The notes below the pieces were generated by a model, which was not told the origin of the DNA, searched no databases, and worked only from the letters and a program-made list of their open reading frames with translations. Positions 28,945-38,169 of a stretch of DNA of 64,000 nt are shown in pieces. Position 1 is the first letter of the stretch. Every line of letters starts with the position of its first letter. The stretch lies in NCBI GenBank assembly GCA_016208305.1, contig JACQYI010000081.1:62001-126000 (forward strand), written 5' to 3'. Both the position numbers and the translations under genes were made by a program. Origin of the DNA: Oscillatoriophycideae cyanobacterium NC_groundwater_1537_Pr4_S-0.65um_50_18 (lineage in GTDB: Bacteria > Cyanobacteriota > Cyanobacteriia > Elainellales > Elainellaceae).

Positions 28945-30321
28945 ATGACGATCAGTGTTTTTGATCTGTTTAAGGTGGGAATTGGCCCTTCCAGTTCTCA
29001 CACAGTTGGCCCTATGCGAGCAGCACTGCAATTTGTGACAGGTTTACTGAATGCCGGACAATTGCCACAAGTCCGATCGATTCAGGTAGAACTCTTTGGT
29101 TCATTGGGAGCGACTGGGAAAGGTCACGGTAGCGACATAGCAGTATTGCTCGGCTTGGAAGGAGAAGTTCCTGATCAAGTGACTCAAGCAGCAATTGAGG
29201 TAACCCTTCAACGTATCCGCAGTACAGGCAGCCTTTCTCTCCTGAAACAGCAAGCCATTGAATTTCGAGAGCCAGAGCATCTGGTGTTTCACGATCGATC
29301 GCTTCCCTATCATCCCAACGGCATGCGGTTCACGGGCTATGACTCAGGCGATCGCGTCCTTGCCCAGAAGACCTATTATTCAATTGGTGGGGGCTTTGTT
29401 CTCGATGAAGCAACCATCGGCAACCCCATGCGATTAGCCGATGATGTTGTCTTACCCTATCCATTTCAGACAGCGGCTGAGCTGCTAGGGTTGTGTCAGC
29501 AGAATCAGTTATCCATCAGCCAGTTGATGCTGGCTAACGAAACCACTTGGCAGTCTGAAACGGCAGTCAAACAGGCGCTACTCAAAATTTGGGACGTGAT
29601 GCAGGATTGTGTCAATCGGGGCTGTACTCACGAAGGCGTCTTACCCGGTGGCTTAAAAGTAAAGCGTCGGGCACCCGCGTTACACCGCATCCTAAACCAG
29701 CCCCAAACCGCAGCTCCACAAGATCCGTTAGGAATTCTAGACTGGGTAAACTTGTTCGCCCTCGCCGTCAACGAAGAAAATGCCGCAGGAGGCAGGGTGG
29801 TTACTGCACCGACCAATGGCGCGGCGGGCATTATTCCAGCGGTTTTGCATTACTATGTCCGTTTCTGTAAAGGGGCAGATGCTGAAGGTGTCATTCAGTT
29901 TCTGTTGACTGCAGGGGCGATCGCCTTGCTCTATAAGCAAAATGCCTCAATTTCGGGTGCAGACGTCGGCTGTCAGGGTGAAGTTGGGGTGGCTTGCTCA
30001 ATGGCGGCAGGTGCGCTGACAGAGGTTTTGGGGGGCACTCCCCGACAAGTTGAACATGCAGCCGAGATTGGGATGGAACATAATTTGGGGTTGACCTGTG
30101 ACCCGGTTGGCGGACTGGTGCAAATTCCCTGTATTGAACGGAATGCTATGGCGTCGGTGAAAGCGATTAATGCAGCTCGGATGGCACTACAGGGAAACGG
30201 CAGCCACTTTGTCACCCTAGATGAAGTCATCAAAACAATGAAGGAAACCGGAGCCGACATGCATGTGAAATACAAGGAAACTTCTCAGGGCGGACTGGCG
30301 GTAAATGTGATTGAATGCTGA
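28945..30321 (+). CDS. sdaA: L-serine ammonia-lyase (serine dehydratase), iron-sulfur type
   Basis: The protein (458 aa) joins the beta domain ([31 protein letters not shown]) and the alpha/catalytic domain of the Fe-S serine dehydratase in one chain. Candidate cluster cysteines are in [20 protein letters not shown] and IPCIERNAM. It deaminates L-serine to pyruvate and ammonia without PLP. The single-chain layout and length are as in E. coli SdaA/SdaB. The ATG at 28945 begins right at the conserved N-terminus. A strong hairpin lies 47 bp after the stop. Confidence 0.94.
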   Translation: MTISVFDLFKVGIGPSSSHTVGPMRAALQFVTGLLNAGQLPQVRSIQVELFGSLGATGKGHGSDIAVLLGLEGEVPDQVTQAAIEVTLQRIRSTGSLSLLKQQAIEFREPEHLVFHDRSLPYHPNGMRFTGYDSGDRVLAQKTYYSIGGGFVLDEATIGNPMRLADDVVLPYPFQTAAELLGLCQQNQLSISQLMLANETTWQSETAVKQALLKIWDVMQDCVNRGCTHEGVLPGGLKVKRRAPALHRILNQPQTAAPQDPLGILDWVNLFALAVNEENAAGGRVVTAPTNGAAGIIPAVLHYYVRFCKGADAEGVIQFLLTAGAIALLYKQNASISGADVGCQGEVGVACSMAAGALTEVLGGTPRQVEHAAEIGMEHNLGLTCDPVGGLVQIPCIERNAMASVKAINAARMALQGNGSHFVTLDEVIKTMKETGADMHVKYKETSQGGLAVNVIEC

Positions 30322-30367
30322 GCTATTCGCTGCACAAGTTACAGCAATTTTTAATTGTTTAAGCCAC

Positions 30368-30416
30368 AGATTTTTTGTTGTATGCCGCGCGGAGCGCGGC
30401 ATACAACAAAAAATCT
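30368..30416. terminator. perfect 23-bp stem hairpin after sdaA
   Basis: Arms 30368-30390 and 30394-30416 are exact complements around a 3-nt loop (GGA). The centre is GCCGCGC-GGA-GCGCGGC and the outer part is A/T-rich (T6 on the left, A6 on the right). The T and A runs sit inside the stem on both sides, so a bidirectional terminator is possible. The whole may also be one member of a repetitive palindrome family (see 40677-40735). Confidence 0.6.
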
Positions 30417-30453
30417 AAACATATCCAAGCGCGAAGCGCTGTATGAACGGGGT

Positions 30454-30472
30454 GCAGGGGTTTCCCCCCTGC
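30454..30472. repeat. GCAGGGG/CCCCTGC hairpin in repeat-like spacer
   Basis: A 7-bp perfect stem with a TTTCC loop follows the long palindrome by about 40 bp. Between them lies another small GCGC-GAA-GCGC stem. The surrounding text (ggggtgcaggggtttcc) is typical of repetitive cyanobacterial spacers. No gene was seen from 30322 to 30610. Confidence 0.45.
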
Positions 30473-30610
30473 GTCGGGGCAACGCCTCCATACCTCTTGC
30501 TCACAAGTAATTTGTGAACGCTGTAGCTTTGGTGCAGCACTTTGCGCCGTACCAAAACTATAAATTCATTCAGATAGTGATGGAGCGGGAGCTGATCTGA
30601 GGAGATTGAC

Positions 30611-31717
30611 TTATTCTGATGGCTGCTGATCTGCCGTAGGTTGCTGATCTGCTGTAGAAAGAGAGAGATAGATTCCCGTCAGAACTATTAAAAAGGCGCA
30701 GCCGTTAACCAGAGTGATTTTCTGCGAAAAGAAAACTCCTGCGAGAACTGCCGAAAGCACTGGAATAGTCAGCATAGAAACAGAGATAAGACTTGCTCCA
30801 AACTGCTTCAAACTGTAGGTTAACAATCCATGACCCATGACTTGAGAAACCAACGCCAGCGCAAAAACTGCCAGTCCGGATGTCCAGGTGGAAGGGAAAC
30901 TCCAATCACCGTTCAACTCACCGTTCAACAGTAAGACAGAGGCAATAGCCAAACTGCCCATCAAACTGATCGTCATCATGATGAACGATGTTGAAAACTG
31001 GCTGCGTAACTGCTCAATGCTCAAAATTGCGGCGGCCAACAGAACAGCGGCGGCTAATGCTGCGGCATCTCCGATGAGCTGGCTGCTGGAAACATGCAAA
31101 TCCTGAATGCCGATCGCCACGACACCCGCGATCGCAACTCCCAGCCCCAACACAAACCGTATACTGAACTGCTTACCCAAAAGCAGCCAAGCGCCTAAGG
31201 TTGTAAAGATAGGCATCATATTGTTCAACAGCGCCGAGTTTGCCACGCTGGTCTGAGTTAATGACCAAGCCGCACAGGTAAAGGAACCCGCAAAGCCAAG
31301 ACCTGCGATCGCAAACAGCACCCAATCTTGCCATCTAATTCCTGAATGCCCTGATTTCTGAGAGGATGCCATTTCTAACGGATCTGCCGATCGTTGAGCA
31401 AGGGCATGTTGTAGTCTTTCCCATCCGCCAAAAGCGACAGCAGCAATGAGTAAACGATTAAAAGCGATCGCCGCTGGATTGAGATCCTGTTCTGCGATCA
31501 CTACAAAAATAGACGCGCAGGCAATTCCCATTAAGGCAATACCGAGAATGATGCTCCCTGAGAAGGGACGGACGACAGACCCAGCGGCAATGAGTCTTTG
31601 TTTCAGCGTTGCAGTCGATAGGGGCTGAAGCAAACGATCGGGTCGCCCAGCTTTCTGAGAGGTTTTTGCCGAAGCGGGAGGCACTGAATTGGGGGAGAAG
31701 ACGGTTGAGGCAGTCAT
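30611..31717 (-). CDS. EamA/DMT-superfamily transporter
   Basis: The protein has two EamA halves with about ten TM helices: the first from about residue 57, the second from about 205. Landmarks are NPAAIAFNRLLIAAVAFG, NSALLNNMMPIFTTLGAWLLLGK and SLMGSLAIASVLLL. The last 15 residues contain two copies of TADQQP, a slippage-type duplication. Family members export amino acids, drugs or metabolites; the substrate is unknown. The gene diverges from an AraC regulator at 31970 across about 250 bp, which suggests that regulator controls it. Confidence 0.9.
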   Translation of the reverse strand: MTASTVFSPNSVPPASAKTSQKAGRPDRLLQPLSTATLKQRLIAAGSVVRPFSGSIILGIALMGIACASIFVVIAEQDLNPAAIAFNRLLIAAVAFGGWERLQHALAQRSADPLEMASSQKSGHSGIRWQDWVLFAIAGLGFAGSFTCAAWSLTQTSVANSALLNNMMPIFTTLGAWLLLGKQFSIRFVLGLGVAIAGVVAIGIQDLHVSSSQLIGDAAALAAAVLLAAAILSIEQLRSQFSTSFIMMTISLMGSLAIASVLLLNGELNGDWSFPSTWTSGLAVFALALVSQVMGHGLLTYSLKQFGASLISVSMLTIPVLSAVLAGVFFSQKITLVNGCAFLIVLTGIYLSLSTADQQPTADQQPSE

Positions 31718-31969
31718 AGAAGCTTAAATACTGGGGAGGATAGGCTACTGGGGGATCGGCGAAACCGTAGTTTCAGATAAAAATGAAGCGTACAAAATTT
31801 GTATACAATTAATGTACATAAAAATAGTATGTAAATCAAGCCATTCAAATATTGAATGAACTATCTGATTCTTGCGTCACTATCAAAATCTGGGGATCAA
31901 TTTTCATCAGGCGAGTGGGAATCTCATGAGCATGACTACAATCAGAACAAGATGAGTTGAGTTGAGATC

Positions 31970-32845
31970 GTGCAAACTCCAAGTCAGCATCAGGCCGAAA
32001 CCCAATATCTACCTATTTTGTCGAGCCAGGATCAAGGCTGGGAAAATATTCTGGTTAATCAATTTCAGCATCCACCGGGTGAGGCGACCTGCCACTTTAG
32101 TGATGAACATACGGTTTGTTTATCGCTGGCCGCTCGACCTGTGCGCTCTTTGCACATTAAAGGAGGCAAGACCCATACAGGACTGTACGGGAAAGGTGAC
32201 ATTTCTATCACACCTGCTCAAGTGCCGCTGTTTGCGCGCTGGGAAGATGAAGATCACTTTTTAGAGATTCGGATTGCCTCTCACTTTATCCAGACTGTTG
32301 CCAGAGAAACCTTAGATAAACAGGCTGCCCAAATTGAATTGGCTTCTGAGTTTCGGATGCGCGATCCGCAGCTGGAATCGATCGCCCTGCTGCTGCTAAC
32401 CGAACTCCAACAGAAAAATTCAGGCAGCAAGCTATATATTGAATCGCTCTCTAACGTCCTAGCGGTGCATTTGCTCCGACAATACGCAACGTCGAAGCCT
32501 CAAGTCTTTATCTATAGAGGCGGCTTACCTCAGCGTCAGCTAGCGCAAGTGCTGGACTATATCCATGACCATTTGGATCAAGAGATTACACTGGCAGATT
32601 TAGCGGCATTGCTGAGTATGAGTCAGTTCCATTTCAGCCATTTGTTCAAGCAGGCGATCGCCATAACGCCCTACCAGTACTTACTTCAGCAACGGATCGA
32701 ACGAGCCAAACAATTATTAAAGCAAACCGACCAGCCCATCATGGAGATTGCCTTTCAATGTGGGTTTAACAGCCATAGCCATTTGAGTAAACAGTTTCGC
32801 CAACTGACAGGCATCACTCCGACCGCCTACAGAGCCATTAAATAA
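31970..32845 (+). CDS. AraC-family regulator divergent from the EamA transporter
   Basis: The C-terminal two helix-turn-helix motifs are clear (LADLAALLSMSQFHFSHLFK and IMEIAFQCGFNSHSHLSKQF) with LTGITPTAYR. The N-terminal 170 residues form a cupin-like sensory part. The start is a GTG at 31970; no better ATG is in frame. It resembles the 7.7-kb AraC protein in organisation but is not closely similar. The divergent layout with the transporter suggests it regulates export of its own inducer. That link is inference. Confidence 0.9.
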   Translation: MQTPSQHQAETQYLPILSSQDQGWENILVNQFQHPPGEATCHFSDEHTVCLSLAARPVRSLHIKGGKTHTGLYGKGDISITPAQVPLFARWEDEDHFLEIRIASHFIQTVARETLDKQAAQIELASEFRMRDPQLESIALLLLTELQQKNSGSKLYIESLSNVLAVHLLRQYATSKPQVFIYRGGLPQRQLAQVLDYIHDHLDQEITLADLAALLSMSQFHFSHLFKQAIAITPYQYLLQQRIERAKQLLKQTDQPIMEIAFQCGFNSHSHLSKQFRQLTGITPTAYRAIK

Positions 32846-32988
32846 ATAACGGCGCAACAGAAGCGAGAGCGATCGCGTGAGGGCTTCTTTCAAAAAATTC
32901 AACAACATGTCTAGAACATTACTTCTGAAATAGTTAAATCTAATGAAGTTGCGTCACGATCAAAAGAGATGAATACAGAAAATCGATT

Positions 32989-34092
32989 TTGTCTAGCTCC
33001 CCTGAAATAGTTAACTCACCGATCGCCCATCCTGCCATCCCTAGAGAGAACCCTCGCTCAAAGCTATGGTTGCCCGATCGCGTGCTCTTCACACCTGCTG
33101 CCCTGCAAGAACCTTGGGGGCAGAAAATCTTAGCGCAAGTACAGTCGCTCAATCTGCCCGTAGAGGAGCTATCTCGCAACCGTCTTACCGGACTGCGAGG
33201 TGCAACGGAGCAAGAGACTTATCGCCTGTCTAAGCGCACCTTAGCGGTTGTGACTGCTCCCCCTAGCAGTTTCAAGCTTAGCCCTATTCCTCCTTCCGCC
33301 GATTGGCAGTTTCACTTGGCTGAAGGCTGCCCTGCCCACTGTCAATATTGCTATTTGGCGGGTAGCCTGCAAGGGCCTCCTGTGATTCGCGTTTTTGCCA
33401 ACTTACCGCAGATTCTAGACAACTTAGCAGCCTATGAGCATGCCGATCAGTCCACAAGCTTTGAGGTGAGTTGCTACACTGACCCCTTGGGCATTGAGCA
33501 CCTGACAGGCAGTTTAGCCGAGTGCATTCGTTACTTTGGCACCCGAAAAAAAGGGCATTTGCGTTGGGTTTCTAAATTCGATAACGTAGATGGCTTACTA
33601 AACTTGCCCCATAATGGCCGTACACGCTGTCGGTTTAGCGTTAACGCAGCTCCCATCTCTCAGCAATTTGAGGGCGGTACAGCGGCTGTAAGCGATCGCC
33701 TTCAGGCTTTGCGGCGACTGGCTCTGCCCCAGACCCAAAAAGGGGGTGGGTATCCGGTTGGATTGGTGATTGCGCCTATTGTGGCATTTGAAGACTGGCA
33801 AATGCATTACGATCGCCTATTCGATCAGATCAGCGCAGCTTTAGATTTTGACTGCGACTTAACGTTTGAGCTAATTTCTCATCGTTTCACGCCCACATCT
33901 AAAGAAGTTCTCACCCAGTGGTATCCCAATACCAAGCTAGATATGGATGAGTCGAGCCGTAGTCTGAAGCGTAATAAATTTGGTGGAAGCAAATATGTCT
34001 ATGATACCGACACCATGAAGGCTCTGCGCCGTTTCTTTGAGCAGCAAATCGCCCAACGGTTTCCTCATGCTAGGCTCCTGTACTGGACTTAA
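32989..34092 (+). CDS. spore photoproduct lyase-like radical SAM protein
   Basis: A radical-SAM CX3CX2C motif is present as C114, C118 and C121 (GCPAHCQYCYL), the SPL family spacing. The C162 in EVSCYTDPLGIEHLTG matches the region of the conserved hydrogen-donor cysteine of SplB. Upstream LTGLRG and downstream FSVNAAPI and DCDLTFELISHRFT are also SPL-like. SPL enzymes reverse the 5-thyminyl dihydrothymine lesion made by UV. The start is a TTG at 32989, the only possible in-frame start before the domain. Relatives occur outside spore formers, where the natural lesion is unclear. It is a single gene. Confidence 0.85.
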   Translation: MSSSPEIVNSPIAHPAIPRENPRSKLWLPDRVLFTPAALQEPWGQKILAQVQSLNLPVEELSRNRLTGLRGATEQETYRLSKRTLAVVTAPPSSFKLSPIPPSADWQFHLAEGCPAHCQYCYLAGSLQGPPVIRVFANLPQILDNLAAYEHADQSTSFEVSCYTDPLGIEHLTGSLAECIRYFGTRKKGHLRWVSKFDNVDGLLNLPHNGRTRCRFSVNAAPISQQFEGGTAAVSDRLQALRRLALPQTQKGGGYPVGLVIAPIVAFEDWQMHYDRLFDQISAALDFDCDLTFELISHRFTPTSKEVLTQWYPNTKLDMDESSRSLKRNKFGGSKYVYDTDTMKALRRFFEQQIAQRFPHARLLYWT

Positions 34093-34130
34093 AGCCCCGA
34101 CTAAACATTCTGCACTTCGCCCCCAACCCC

Positions 34131-34172
34131 CAATTCTGGGGGACTTCCGGAATTTAAATTCCCCCAGAATTG
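34131..34172. repeat. second copy of the CCCCCAA dispersed repeat, with 12-bp inverted arms
   Basis: CAATTCTGGGGG at 34131-34142 pairs perfectly with 34161-34172 across an 18-nt spacer. The left arm with its preceding C run is a small hairpin like that at 6439-6456, and both continue with GGGGGACTT. It lies after the SPL gene and runs into further G-rich text (AGGGGGC, AGGGGCTTG). Confidence 0.55.
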
Positions 34173-34324
34173 AGGAATTTAGGGGGCTAAAGGGGCTTGA
34201 AGACAAATCAGGATTGTGTGTACACCGTAGCGCAGGATAGGGGGCAGGGGGGATTAACAAGTGCCTAAAATCATAACTGACCCCTTTTCAGACGCCCTCT
34301 TAAGTCGTCAATCCTGGGGTCGAT

Positions 34325-34359
34325 AAAAAAAGGATCAAGCAATTATGCTTAATCCTTTT
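34325..34359 (-). terminator. rho-independent terminator of the RRM gene
   Basis: Read on the minus strand, arms 34347-34359 and 34328-34340 form a 13-bp stem with one G-U pair and a 6-nt loop, followed by a run of Ts (complement of the A run at 34325-34331). In the + direction the same position would be a C-A mismatch, supporting leftward use. It lies about 83 bp past the RRM gene stop. Confidence 0.85.
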
Positions 34360-34441
34360 AAGATTGAATTCAGTGATGAACTGAGATGAAACTAGATTGA
34401 AAACGACTCTAGCCCATTACAGAAAACCATTTGAAGAATGA

Positions 34442-34738
34442 TTAGTTGCGCGAGAAGCTATCTCTGCGAGTTCCACCAAAGGAACCTCTATCTTCACGAG
34501 GCTTAGCTTTGTTGACCTTGAGATCGCGCCCCATCCAGGCTGACCCATCTAGAGCATCAATAGCAGACTGCTCTTCAGTCTCTGTACCCATTTCTACGAA
34601 ACCGAATCCTCGCAGCCGACCTGTTTCCCGATCGATCGGCATCTGAACGCGCTTAACCGCACCATACTCTGTGAATATGGCCGTCACATCAGCTTCTGTA
34701 GCCTCGTAGGACAGATTACCAATATAAATTGACATCAA
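34442..34738 (-). CDS. single-RRM RNA-binding protein (cyanobacterial Rbp type)
   Basis: The 98-residue protein is one RRM domain: RNP2 is IYIGNLSYEA at the N-terminus and RNP1 is RGFGFVEM. A short C-terminal tail rich in Gly, Ser and Arg follows (FGGTRRDSFSRN). Cyanobacterial Rbp proteins bind poly(U)-rich RNA; several are cold-induced and influence mRNA location or stability. The 5' side has a 370-bp gene-free stretch to the next gene, typical of Rbp genes with long regulated leaders. A good terminator follows at 34325. It is a single gene. Confidence 0.93.
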   Translation of the reverse strand: MMSIYIGNLSYEATEADVTAIFTEYGAVKRVQMPIDRETGRLRGFGFVEMGTETEEQSAIDALDGSAWMGRDLKVNKAKPREDRGSFGGTRRDSFSRN

Positions 34739-34908
34739 CTAATCTCCAAAATTGAACAATGTGTAGAGAGAAATTTCGGAGAGAAGTCTACCCATACTAA
34801 ACGTAGCGAAACTTTCAATACTTGAAACAAATTCTGCAACCGATACTTATTCTCAACCCCCACTATAGCACTTCAAAAAATAATGGAGGCACGCCTCACA
34901 AATTGGTT

Positions 34909-34946
34909 AGCAATTCTTATTTTGAAACAAAGCCTGAAAAAAGTCC
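34909..34946 (+). mobile_element. solo end of a MITE-like element
   Basis: The 38 bases from 34909 match the right terminus (read inverted) of the MITE at 51597-51703, with about four substitutions and one inserted G. The shared block includes TGAAACAAAGCCT followed by an A6 run. Similarity is lost after about 34946 and no partner end is found nearby, so this is a fragment or diverged copy. It sits in the 370-bp gap before the DUF5996 gene. Confidence 0.6.
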
Positions 34947-34977
34947 GCAGGGCGCAAACTTCCCATACTGAGATCCG

Positions 34978-35045
34978 TAATGAAACCTGCTGCAAATGGG
35001 TGGCGATCGACTGAAAATGTCCAGATCTGTGAAAAGGTTTCATTA
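34978..35045. promoter_or_regulatory. 11-bp inverted repeat upstream of the DUF5996 gene
   Basis: TAATGAAACCT at 34978-34988 is repeated as its exact complement at 35035-35045, 46 bp apart, 62 bp before the start codon at 35108. It could be a pair of operator half-sites or a long-loop hairpin. No protein partner can be named. Confidence 0.35.
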
Positions 35046-35107
35046 GAACACAATGTCAGCCACCCAATCGTCATACGATCGAAGCAGTTTGCCTAAAGGT
35101 TTGCATC

Positions 35108-36076
35108 ATGGCTACTTCCCAGCTTGATCCATTACTGAATCCATCGACTGAGTCCTGGCCACCATTGCCCGTTGCTGCATGGCAGGATACCTATGAAACA
35201 TTGCATCTCTGGACTCAGATCATTGGCAAAATTCGCTTAGCCTTGGCTCCAAAAGTCAACCATTGGTGGCACTCGACTCTATACGTCACGCCGCGTGGCT
35301 TAACGACTTCGACCATTCCTGACGGCACCCGCAACTTTCAAATCACCTTCGATTTTTTAAAGGCTCAGCTTTTGATTGAAACTAGCGATGGCATTACCCG
35401 CAGTATTGCCCTCGCGCCTCGTTCGGTGGCTGATTTTTATCAGGAGGTGATGCGTACTCTGAAATCGATCGGCATTGAAGTACAGATTTGGACAAAGCCG
35501 CAGGAAGTGACGAATCCCATTCCCTTTGAGCAGGACGATCGCCCTGGGGCTTACGATCCAGAGTCTGCTCAGAAATTTTGGCAAATTCTCGTACAGGCCG
35601 ATCGCATCTTGACGCAATTCCGCTCTCGTTACGCGGGCAAGTGCAGTCCGGTGCATTTCTTCTGGGGTAGTTTTGACCTAGCTGTGACGCGCTTCTCCGG
35701 GCGATGCGCGCCTGAGCATCCGGGGGGTGTGCCCAATATGGCCGATTGGGTAACGCGAGAAGCCTACTCGCATGAAGTCAGCAGCTGCGGTTTTTGGTTT
35801 GGCGCTGGTTCTATCGAGGCGCTGTTCTATGCTTACGCCTATCCCGCACCAGAAGGCTTCAAGGACTATCCCATTCAGCCGCAAGCAGCTTTCTACAGCC
35901 CGGACATGCAGGAGTTTATTTTTCCTTACGACAGGGTGCGGCAAGCAGATGACCCAGATGCCAGAGTACTGGAATTTTTGCAAAGCACCTACGAGGCCGC
36001 CGCTAACTTAGGCAATTGGGATCGCGCCGCTCTGGAATATAGTCCCATTGTTAAGACTCCCGTTATTAAGGGCTAA
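35108..36076 (+). CDS. DUF5996 family protein
   Basis: The 322-residue protein shows the family's consistent features: WPPLPVAAWQDTYETLHLWTQIIGKIRLALAP at the start, HFFWGSFDLAVTRFSGR in the middle and SCGFWFG with YAYPAPEGF later. A conserved HWW and YSHEVSSCGF hint at a binding pocket. Function is not known; members are cytoplasmic. The ATG at 35108 begins at the family start (MATSQL). Confidence 0.85.
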   Translation: MATSQLDPLLNPSTESWPPLPVAAWQDTYETLHLWTQIIGKIRLALAPKVNHWWHSTLYVTPRGLTTSTIPDGTRNFQITFDFLKAQLLIETSDGITRSIALAPRSVADFYQEVMRTLKSIGIEVQIWTKPQEVTNPIPFEQDDRPGAYDPESAQKFWQILVQADRILTQFRSRYAGKCSPVHFFWGSFDLAVTRFSGRCAPEHPGGVPNMADWVTREAYSHEVSSCGFWFGAGSIEALFYAYAYPAPEGFKDYPIQPQAAFYSPDMQEFIFPYDRVRQADDPDARVLEFLQSTYEAAANLGNWDRAALEYSPIVKTPVIKG

Positions 36077-36121
36077 GGATCGCCAACAGGATAGATAAGG
36101 GCGCGATCGCCTATTAGCCTA

Positions 36122-37090
36122 TTAAATGTTGCCGAAGCGATCGCGATCGTGCCCTTCGTCGAGATCGATGATTGGCCCCTTCGGTACAATTCGATTGGGA
36201 TTAATTTCCGTCATACTCATGTAATAGCTGTGCTTTGTATCTTTTAGATTGCACGTAACTTTAAACTCAGGTCGCTGATAGAGATCCTTGAGATAATTCC
36301 AGAGGTTTGGATAGTCTAGAATTCGTCGTAAATTGCACTTAAAGTGACCGTAGTATACGGTGTCAAAGCGATACAGCGTTGCAAACATACAAATATCAGC
36401 TTCAGTGAGTCGATCGCCACACAGATAGCGCTGCTTGCTTAAAAGGGTTTCCCATCGATCTAAATGCTGGAAGAGTTCAGTTACAGCCTCTTCGTAAGCG
36501 GCTTGCGAAGTCGCGAAACCAGCACGATAGACGCCAACATTGATAGGTAAATAGATGGCATCGATCGCATCATCAACTTTCTGCTGGAGTTCATGTGGAT
36601 ATAAGTCTCTCTTCTGCGTTGCCAATTCCGCAAATTCTACATCAAGCATGCGGATAATTTCGCGAGATTCGTTGTTGACGATCGTTTGCTTTTGTTTATC
36701 CCACAATACTGGAACGGTGACTCGACCCGTAAACTGAGAATCGGTTTTTACATAGATTTCTTGCAAATATTGAGCATGATTTACCCCGTTAGAACTGTCT
36801 GATGTTTCGGAAAAACTCCAGCCCTTGTCGCCAAGAATTGGATCAGCGATCGACACTGAGATGGCATGATTCAACCCTTTAAGTTCTCGCATAATTAAGG
36901 TGCGATGTGCCCACGGACAGGCTAAAGAGACATAGAGGTGATAGCGTCCTGCCTCTGCTCTAAACCCGCTTGATCCATCGCTAGTGACGCGATCGCGAAA
37001 CGTTGTCGGTTTCACATGAAATTTACCATTCTGATCTTGGTCATTCCGGTTTTTTGTCCATTGACCTTTGATCAACATTCCTGAGGCCAT
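36122..37090 (-). CDS. glutathionyl-hydroquinone reductase (xi-class GST, YqjG/ECM4-like)
   Basis: The protein (322 aa) has the xi-class active site LACPWAHRTLI with its catalytic Cys near residue 58, then the DPILGDKGWSF loop and the typical QIVNNESREIIRML-like segment (read as TIVNNESREIIRML). The C-terminal helical domain contains DRLTEADICMFATLYRFDTVYYGHFKCN. The enzyme removes glutathione from glutathionyl-quinones, restoring hydroquinones. It is likely cytoplasmic. It stands alone; the upstream 454-bp spacer is A/T-rich. Confidence 0.92.
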   Translation of the reverse strand: MASGMLIKGQWTKNRNDQDQNGKFHVKPTTFRDRVTSDGSSGFRAEAGRYHLYVSLACPWAHRTLIMRELKGLNHAISVSIADPILGDKGWSFSETSDSSNGVNHAQYLQEIYVKTDSQFTGRVTVPVLWDKQKQTIVNNESREIIRMLDVEFAELATQKRDLYPHELQQKVDDAIDAIYLPINVGVYRAGFATSQAAYEEAVTELFQHLDRWETLLSKQRYLCGDRLTEADICMFATLYRFDTVYYGHFKCNLRRILDYPNLWNYLKDLYQRPEFKVTCNLKDTKHSYYMSMTEINPNRIVPKGPIIDLDEGHDRDRFGNI

Positions 37091-37544
37091 ACCTTCCTCC
37101 TAGCTGTAATAACGCCATCATAAGAAATGAAGTTGTCTTTGCCAGTCAGAAATAGTCAGATCAAAGGTCGGGAAAGATCGAATGTTTCTCTGAAAAGATT
37201 AAGTATTTTTTGGAAAACTTGAATAGCTATTTTGTCCTTAAGAAGCCGGATTTCAGCCCTTTCCTGGCATTGAAAAAGGGCTTGAGGGTAAGAGCAACAA
37301 AAGTGATAGATTCTTCAATATTTTCTAACTCAAATTCTGACTTTTTCTGACTTTTTCTGACTGACGATTTTGCCACCGCTATTTATTCTGAGGAGAGATG
37401 AAGACAACTCAGTCTTCTGTCCCAATCACCTGTTTGCTTCCTAGAGGGTGGCTCACACTCTCTTTGATGCGGTTGCAGATAGAAGATGTCAACATTAAAG
37501 CCTCTGCAAATGGATTTTTCGATCGCTCATTCTCAGGGATTTAT
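37091..37544. other. gene-free stretch with a 10-bp tandem repeat and an 8-bp hairpin
   Basis: AGCCCTTT at 37255-37262 pairs with 37275-37282. A 10-bp unit containing TCTGACTTTT is repeated nearly three times at 37337-37364. A weak alternative ORF start at 37398 has GAGGAG right before its ATG but the encoded 49 residues look unlike a membrane protein. Confidence 0.4.
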
Positions 37545-38000
37545 ATGGACTTTTCACACGGGTTTTTATTGCTTTGCACCCTGCTCGGTTTCTACAATCT
37601 TGGTACCATCTGGTTTGCCCAACTTGTTGTTTATCCTCTCTTCGCCAAAGTCGGTGCAGAAGACTATAGGGCTTACCACAAGTTCTATTCAAGCCACATC
37701 CCTATTCCAGTCATTCTTCCAGGGTTTGCCAACTTTCTGTTGCCGATTGTCCTGATCTTTTATCGTCCTGCGCCTGTGCCATTGGCGATCGCTTTGGCGA
37801 ATGCTGCCTGTGGGCTATTGGGACTCTTTGTGACCGTAGCGTTAGAAATACCCCGTCATAATCGCCTGGAAAAGGGGGGCAAACAGGAAGAAGTGATCCG
37901 AGAATTAATCCGCTACAACTGGCCTCGCACCTTTGGAATCGTGGGTTCTGCTTTTCTTACATTCCTGATGCTGATGCAGGCATTCTCACCTACTGTTTAA
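37545..38000 (+). CDS. small four-helix membrane protein
   Basis: The 151-residue protein from the ATG at 37545 has about four hydrophobic segments (FLLLCTLLGFYNLGTIWFAQLVVYPLF, IPVILPGFANFLLPIVLIFY, LAIALANAACGLLGLFVTVALEIP and FGIVGSAFLTFLMLMQAF; each quoted only in part of its length here). The loop EIPRHNRLEKGG is cytoplasmic. AGGGA lies 7 nt before this ATG. The frame also opens at 37398, behind GAGGAG, adding 49 residues that do not resemble a membrane protein; I cannot exclude that start. No family function is known to me; the pattern resembles DUF1772-type anchors. Confidence 0.65.
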   Translation: MDFSHGFLLLCTLLGFYNLGTIWFAQLVVYPLFAKVGAEDYRAYHKFYSSHIPIPVILPGFANFLLPIVLIFYRPAPVPLAIALANAACGLLGLFVTVALEIPRHNRLEKGGKQEEVIRELIRYNWPRTFGIVGSAFLTFLMLMQAFSPTV

Positions 38001-38169
38001 TTGAACTGTTTAATCAAAAAGTGATTTCTCAATCACCACTGGTGGCGAATAATCTACGAGCAGCATCGTTGGCTAAAGGAGTTTACTGCAAGCAAGTTCT
38101 CTCAGGAATGATTGCCAGTCTGTATCTCAGGGAATATTTGAGAGGGAAACTTGCTTTCTCTAGGCACGT

